A DNA stretch of 17,456 nt from Phycisphaeraceae bacterium (GTDB taxonomy: Bacteria; Planctomycetota; Phycisphaerae; Phycisphaerales; Phycisphaeraceae): NCBI GenBank assembly GCA_029260675.1, contig JAJDCV010000240.1:1-17456 (forward strand), read 5' to 3'. Below the pieces are notes generated by a model. It saw nothing but the letters and a program-made list of their open reading frames with translations, made no database searches and was not told where the DNA came from. Positions 15,155 to 17,456 of this stretch are shown piece after piece (within the stretch, counting starts at the first letter, position 1; each line of letters begins with the position of its first letter). The translations under genes and the position numbers were made by a program.

Positions 15155-16654
15155 ATGACAGACCACTTCGGCGAGAGCCCGGTCGGCTTGCGAGAGACAG
15201 AAGCCAAGGCGATCTCCTCGGCGCTGATGGCCGACCTGTTCCGCGCCGCGGTGCTGCGGTGGGGCGTGCTTCTCTCCACAGGTTACTTGCTTATCTGGGG
15301 CACCGTGGCCCTGACGGCACGATTCGCCACCGGCGTGGACAGCGCGCGGTGGTGGCTGGGGTTGGCCGGTCTTCTACTGGTCTGGTTGATTGCGTGCGTG
15401 TTGGGATGGCGCGAGAGGCCAAGCTCCGATCAGGCCCGCGCGGTGGTGGATGGCCGAAGACATCTCGGCGGCCTGCTGATGGCGCACGACATGAAAGGCT
15501 TCGAGCCTTGGGCGCAACGGATGGCGATCCCTTCGCCGTTGCGCGTGCGTTGGCGCGGTGGGCAGGCGTCGACGGCGTTGGCGTTGGCCGCTGTCTTCCT
15601 GGTCTGCGCATTATTGTCGCCGATGCCGCGGTGGGACGGCGTGTCGGCCGGGATGAACGTGCAGAACACCATCGATTCGCTTGACGACCAGGTGCAGGTG
15701 CTTGAAGAAGAGCGGATCCTCGATGAGCCCCAGGCCGAGGCGATCCGCGAGGACATGGCCCAGGTCGCAGAAGACGCCAAAGGAATGGATCCGTCGCGGA
15801 CGTTTGAGGCGTTAGATCACCTGGCGGACCAGCTCGATCAGACCGCCGCCGAGGCCGCCGATGAGGCGCTGCGTAAAATGAACGATTCCGCCGCCGCCGA
15901 GGCCTTAGCTAAGGCGCTCCAGCAGGACACGGGTCAGCTATCACCCCAGCAGATGTCCCAGGCGATGCAAGCCCTGGCACAACTCACCGAGGAAGCGGTC
16001 GGCAGCGATCTCACGGCGGGCCTGTCACCCGAGATGGCGGCGGCGCTGAGCCAGGCCGCGGCCTCGGGGCTGGATGCCGAGACACTTAAAAAACTCGCGG
16101 AGATGATGAGCGGTCAGCAGGGCGACCTGCAAGCCACCCTCGAAGCGCTCCAGGCGGCCAATCTGATCGAGGGCCGGCTCTTGGACATCGAGTCCGACCT
16201 CGACCCCGCGGAACTCCTTGAATGGCTGGAAAACCAGGGCGAATGCGATGCGGCTTCGATCTGCAAGGCTTGTAAGAGCGGTAAAGTCGGCCGGGGCGGC
16301 ATCACCCGTGGGCCCGGCCACGTCGAGATGATCTGGAAAGACCCCTCCAGCAAAGAGGGCGCCTCGTTCGACCCCCAGGTCCTGCCGCCCTCGCGCCTGC
16401 GTGACATGCAAGACGCCCGGCTGCTGGGCGTGACCTGTGCCGCGCCCGACACGGAACCCGGTGCTGATGACTCGACCGGCGGCGCGATGACGGGCGTGAC
16501 CTCCTCAGGCGGTAGCGCCGAAGACGCTTCGATCCTCCCCCGGCACCGCGGCACCGTGCAACGCTACTTCCAGCGCTCCGTCTTAGATAGTGAGAAGGTG
16601 CCCCAGGACACCCCCGATGCATCACCGGCATCCTCGGATACCGCTGAACCATAG
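15155..16654 (+). CDS. Three-helix membrane protein with long helical C-terminal domain, MoxR partner
   Basis: This 499-residue protein has helices at about residues 33-57, 66-85 and 136-154. The loop between the second and third is rich in Arg and Lys, so by the positive-inside rule the N-terminus is cytoplasmic and the long C-terminal part periplasmic. Residues 165-350 are acidic, Ala/Gln-rich helix with coiled-coil character (VQVLEEERILDEPQAEAI, LAKALQQDTGQLSPQQM). A CX5CX2C cluster follows (C364, C370, C373) before a Gly/Ser-rich region and the end motif ILPRHRGTVQRYFQRS. Similar L-P-R-x-R-x-x-V-x-R-Y-F endings occur in proteins encoded beside MoxR ATPases in planctomycetes. The start has GGGGA six bases upstream. 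It is followed 72 bases on by the MoxR gene. It may be an envelope factor acted on by MoxR; the exact function is unknown. Confidence 0.83.
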   Translation: MTDHFGESPVGLRETEAKAISSALMADLFRAAVLRWGVLLSTGYLLIWGTVALTARFATGVDSARWWLGLAGLLLVWLIACVLGWRERPSSDQARAVVDGRRHLGGLLMAHDMKGFEPWAQRMAIPSPLRVRWRGGQASTALALAAVFLVCALLSPMPRWDGVSAGMNVQNTIDSLDDQVQVLEEERILDEPQAEAIREDMAQVAEDAKGMDPSRTFEALDHLADQLDQTAAEAADEALRKMNDSAAAEALAKALQQDTGQLSPQQMSQAMQALAQLTEEAVGSDLTAGLSPEMAAALSQAAASGLDAETLKKLAEMMSGQQGDLQATLEALQAANLIEGRLLDIESDLDPAELLEWLENQGECDAASICKACKSGKVGRGGITRGPGHVEMIWKDPSSKEGASFDPQVLPPSRLRDMQDARLLGVTCAAPDTEPGADDSTGGAMTGVTSSGGSAEDASILPRHRGTVQRYFQRSVLDSEKVPQDTPDASPASSDTAEP

Positions 16655-16726
16655 CCGCAAGCAAGCACGCTGATCTCCGGCCCGGCCCCGATCCACCACC
16701 GATCGCCACTTAGTTTTGGAGTCCGC

Positions 16727-17456
16727 ATGTCTGACACCGACACCCGACCCCGGCTGATGAGTCCCGATGAACTGGCGCCGGCCGTGGACCTGCTTAACCG
16801 CACGCTTTCCCAGCTCGACGCCACCCTCCTTGGCCAGCACGAACTGCACCGCATGGTCTTGGTCGGCATCCTCAGCCGGGGACACATCCTCCTGGAAGGG
16901 ATGCCCGGCGTCGGCAAAACCGCGCTGATCCAGGTCCTCGGGCAGTTACTGGCGCTCTCATTTAACCGTGTCCAGTTCACCCCCGACCTGATGCCAAGCG
17001 ACATCGTCGGCAGCCCGATCCTCCAGGAAGAGTCCGACGGCCACCGGAAAATGGTCTTCGAGCCCGGGCCCGTCTTCACCAACATCCTCCTGGCCGACGA
17101 GATCAACCGCGCGTCGCCCAAGACCCAGTCGGCGATGCTCGAAGCGATGCAGGAACGCCGAGTCACGGTGATGGGCGAGACCCGTCCGCTGCCTGCACCG
17201 TTCTTCGTGCTGGCGTCGCAGAACCCGATCGAATTGGAGGGGACCTACCCGTTGCCCGAGGCGCAGGTCGACCGGTTCCTCTTAAAGCTTCATGTCGGCC
17301 GACCCAGCGCCGGAACGCTCGAACGGATCATCGACACACGCCGGCGAGGCGAGCTGCCCACCCCTGACTCGGTCGTGGATGCGGCACAGCTTGATACGTT
17401 GTTTGCAGCAATGGAGCGCGTGGTGATGCCCACGCCGGTGAATCGTTATATCGCCA
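16727..17456 (+). CDS. moxR: MoxR-family AAA+ ATPase (3' end outside window)
   Basis: 243 complete codons are visible and the frame is still open at the window end. Walker A is EGMPGVGKT, at about residues 57-65. Walker B is ILLADEINRASPKTQSAMLEAMQ (about 125-147), and the sensor-1 region LASQNPIELEGTYPLPEAQVDRF (about 163-185) is diagnostic of MoxR. These hexameric ATPases act as chaperones that insert metals or assemble complexes, usually together with DUF58 and von Willebrand A-domain proteins encoded next to them. Such genes would be expected just beyond the window. The start is set by GGAG five bases before the ATG. The last visible residues are MPTPVNRYIA, so the C-terminal lid domain is only just entered. 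Confidence 0.94.
   Translation, partial: MSDTDTRPRLMSPDELAPAVDLLNRTLSQLDATLLGQHELHRMVLVGILSRGHILLEGMPGVGKTALIQVLGQLLALSFNRVQFTPDLMPSDIVGSPILQEESDGHRKMVFEPGPVFTNILLADEINRASPKTQSAMLEAMQERRVTVMGETRPLPAPFFVLASQNPIELEGTYPLPEAQVDRFLLKLHVGRPSAGTLERIIDTRRRGELPTPDSVVDAAQLDTLFAAMERVVMPTPVNRYIA

Overview
The window reads as a chromosomal segment of a GC-rich planctomycete, possibly a Phycisphaerae-type organism. This is inferred from gene content, not proven: exported Gfo/Idh/MocA oxidoreductases with twin-arginine leaders, a DUF1080 sugar hydrolase, an exported xylose-isomerase-like TIM barrel, and a MoxR operon with a coiled-coil membrane partner. Most starts have a recognisable Shine-Dalgarno sequence. 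Genes are closely packed and no stretch over 300 bases lacks a gene. I see no CRISPR array, insertion sequence, integrase or other sign of a mobile element.

Layout. (1) 1-1782, plus strand: the 3' part of hemA (glutamyl-tRNA reductase) overlaps by ATGA a fused AhbA-AhbB-type siroheme decarboxylase. This points to tetrapyrrole synthesis, probably the siroheme-dependent heme route. (2) 1864-1935, minus strand: a tRNA-Gly(TCC) with its own promoter. (3) 2003-7194, minus strand: three exported proteins of unknown function, namely a TPR protein with a C-terminal PDZ-like domain, a charged coiled-coil protein, and a 445-residue protein I do not recognise. The first two overlap and are translationally coupled, and an extended -10 promoter precedes them. 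(4) 7396-8352, plus strand: a Tat-exported sugar isomerase/epimerase-type TIM barrel with its own promoter. (5) 8409-14859, minus strand: a six-gene putative operon in the order MFS sugar/nucleoside-type permease, exported DUF1080 hydrolase, Tat-exported Gfo/Idh/MocA oxidoreductase, ApbE-type FMN transferase, second Tat-exported Gfo/Idh/MocA protein, and a membrane protein with one CxxCH heme c motif. (6) 15155-17456, plus strand: a three-helix membrane protein with a long helical C-terminal part, then a MoxR-family AAA+ ATPase cut by the window end.

How the genes may work together. Region 5, with the TIM barrel of region 4, looks like an extracytoplasmic carbohydrate-processing module. In characterised 3-keto-glycoside pathways, Gfo/Idh/MocA enzymes oxidise C3 of a glycoside and DUF1080 proteins cleave the 3-keto product. 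TIM-barrel epimerases/isomerases and MFS carriers often accompany them. The unusual part here is the ApbE flavin transferase and the multi-helix c-type heme protein in the same operon. They suggest a link between the exported sugar oxidoreductases and a membrane electron-transfer step; that link is inference. The second Gfo/Idh/MocA protein lacks the canonical EKP lysine (it reads EAP), so it may not be a standard dehydrogenase.
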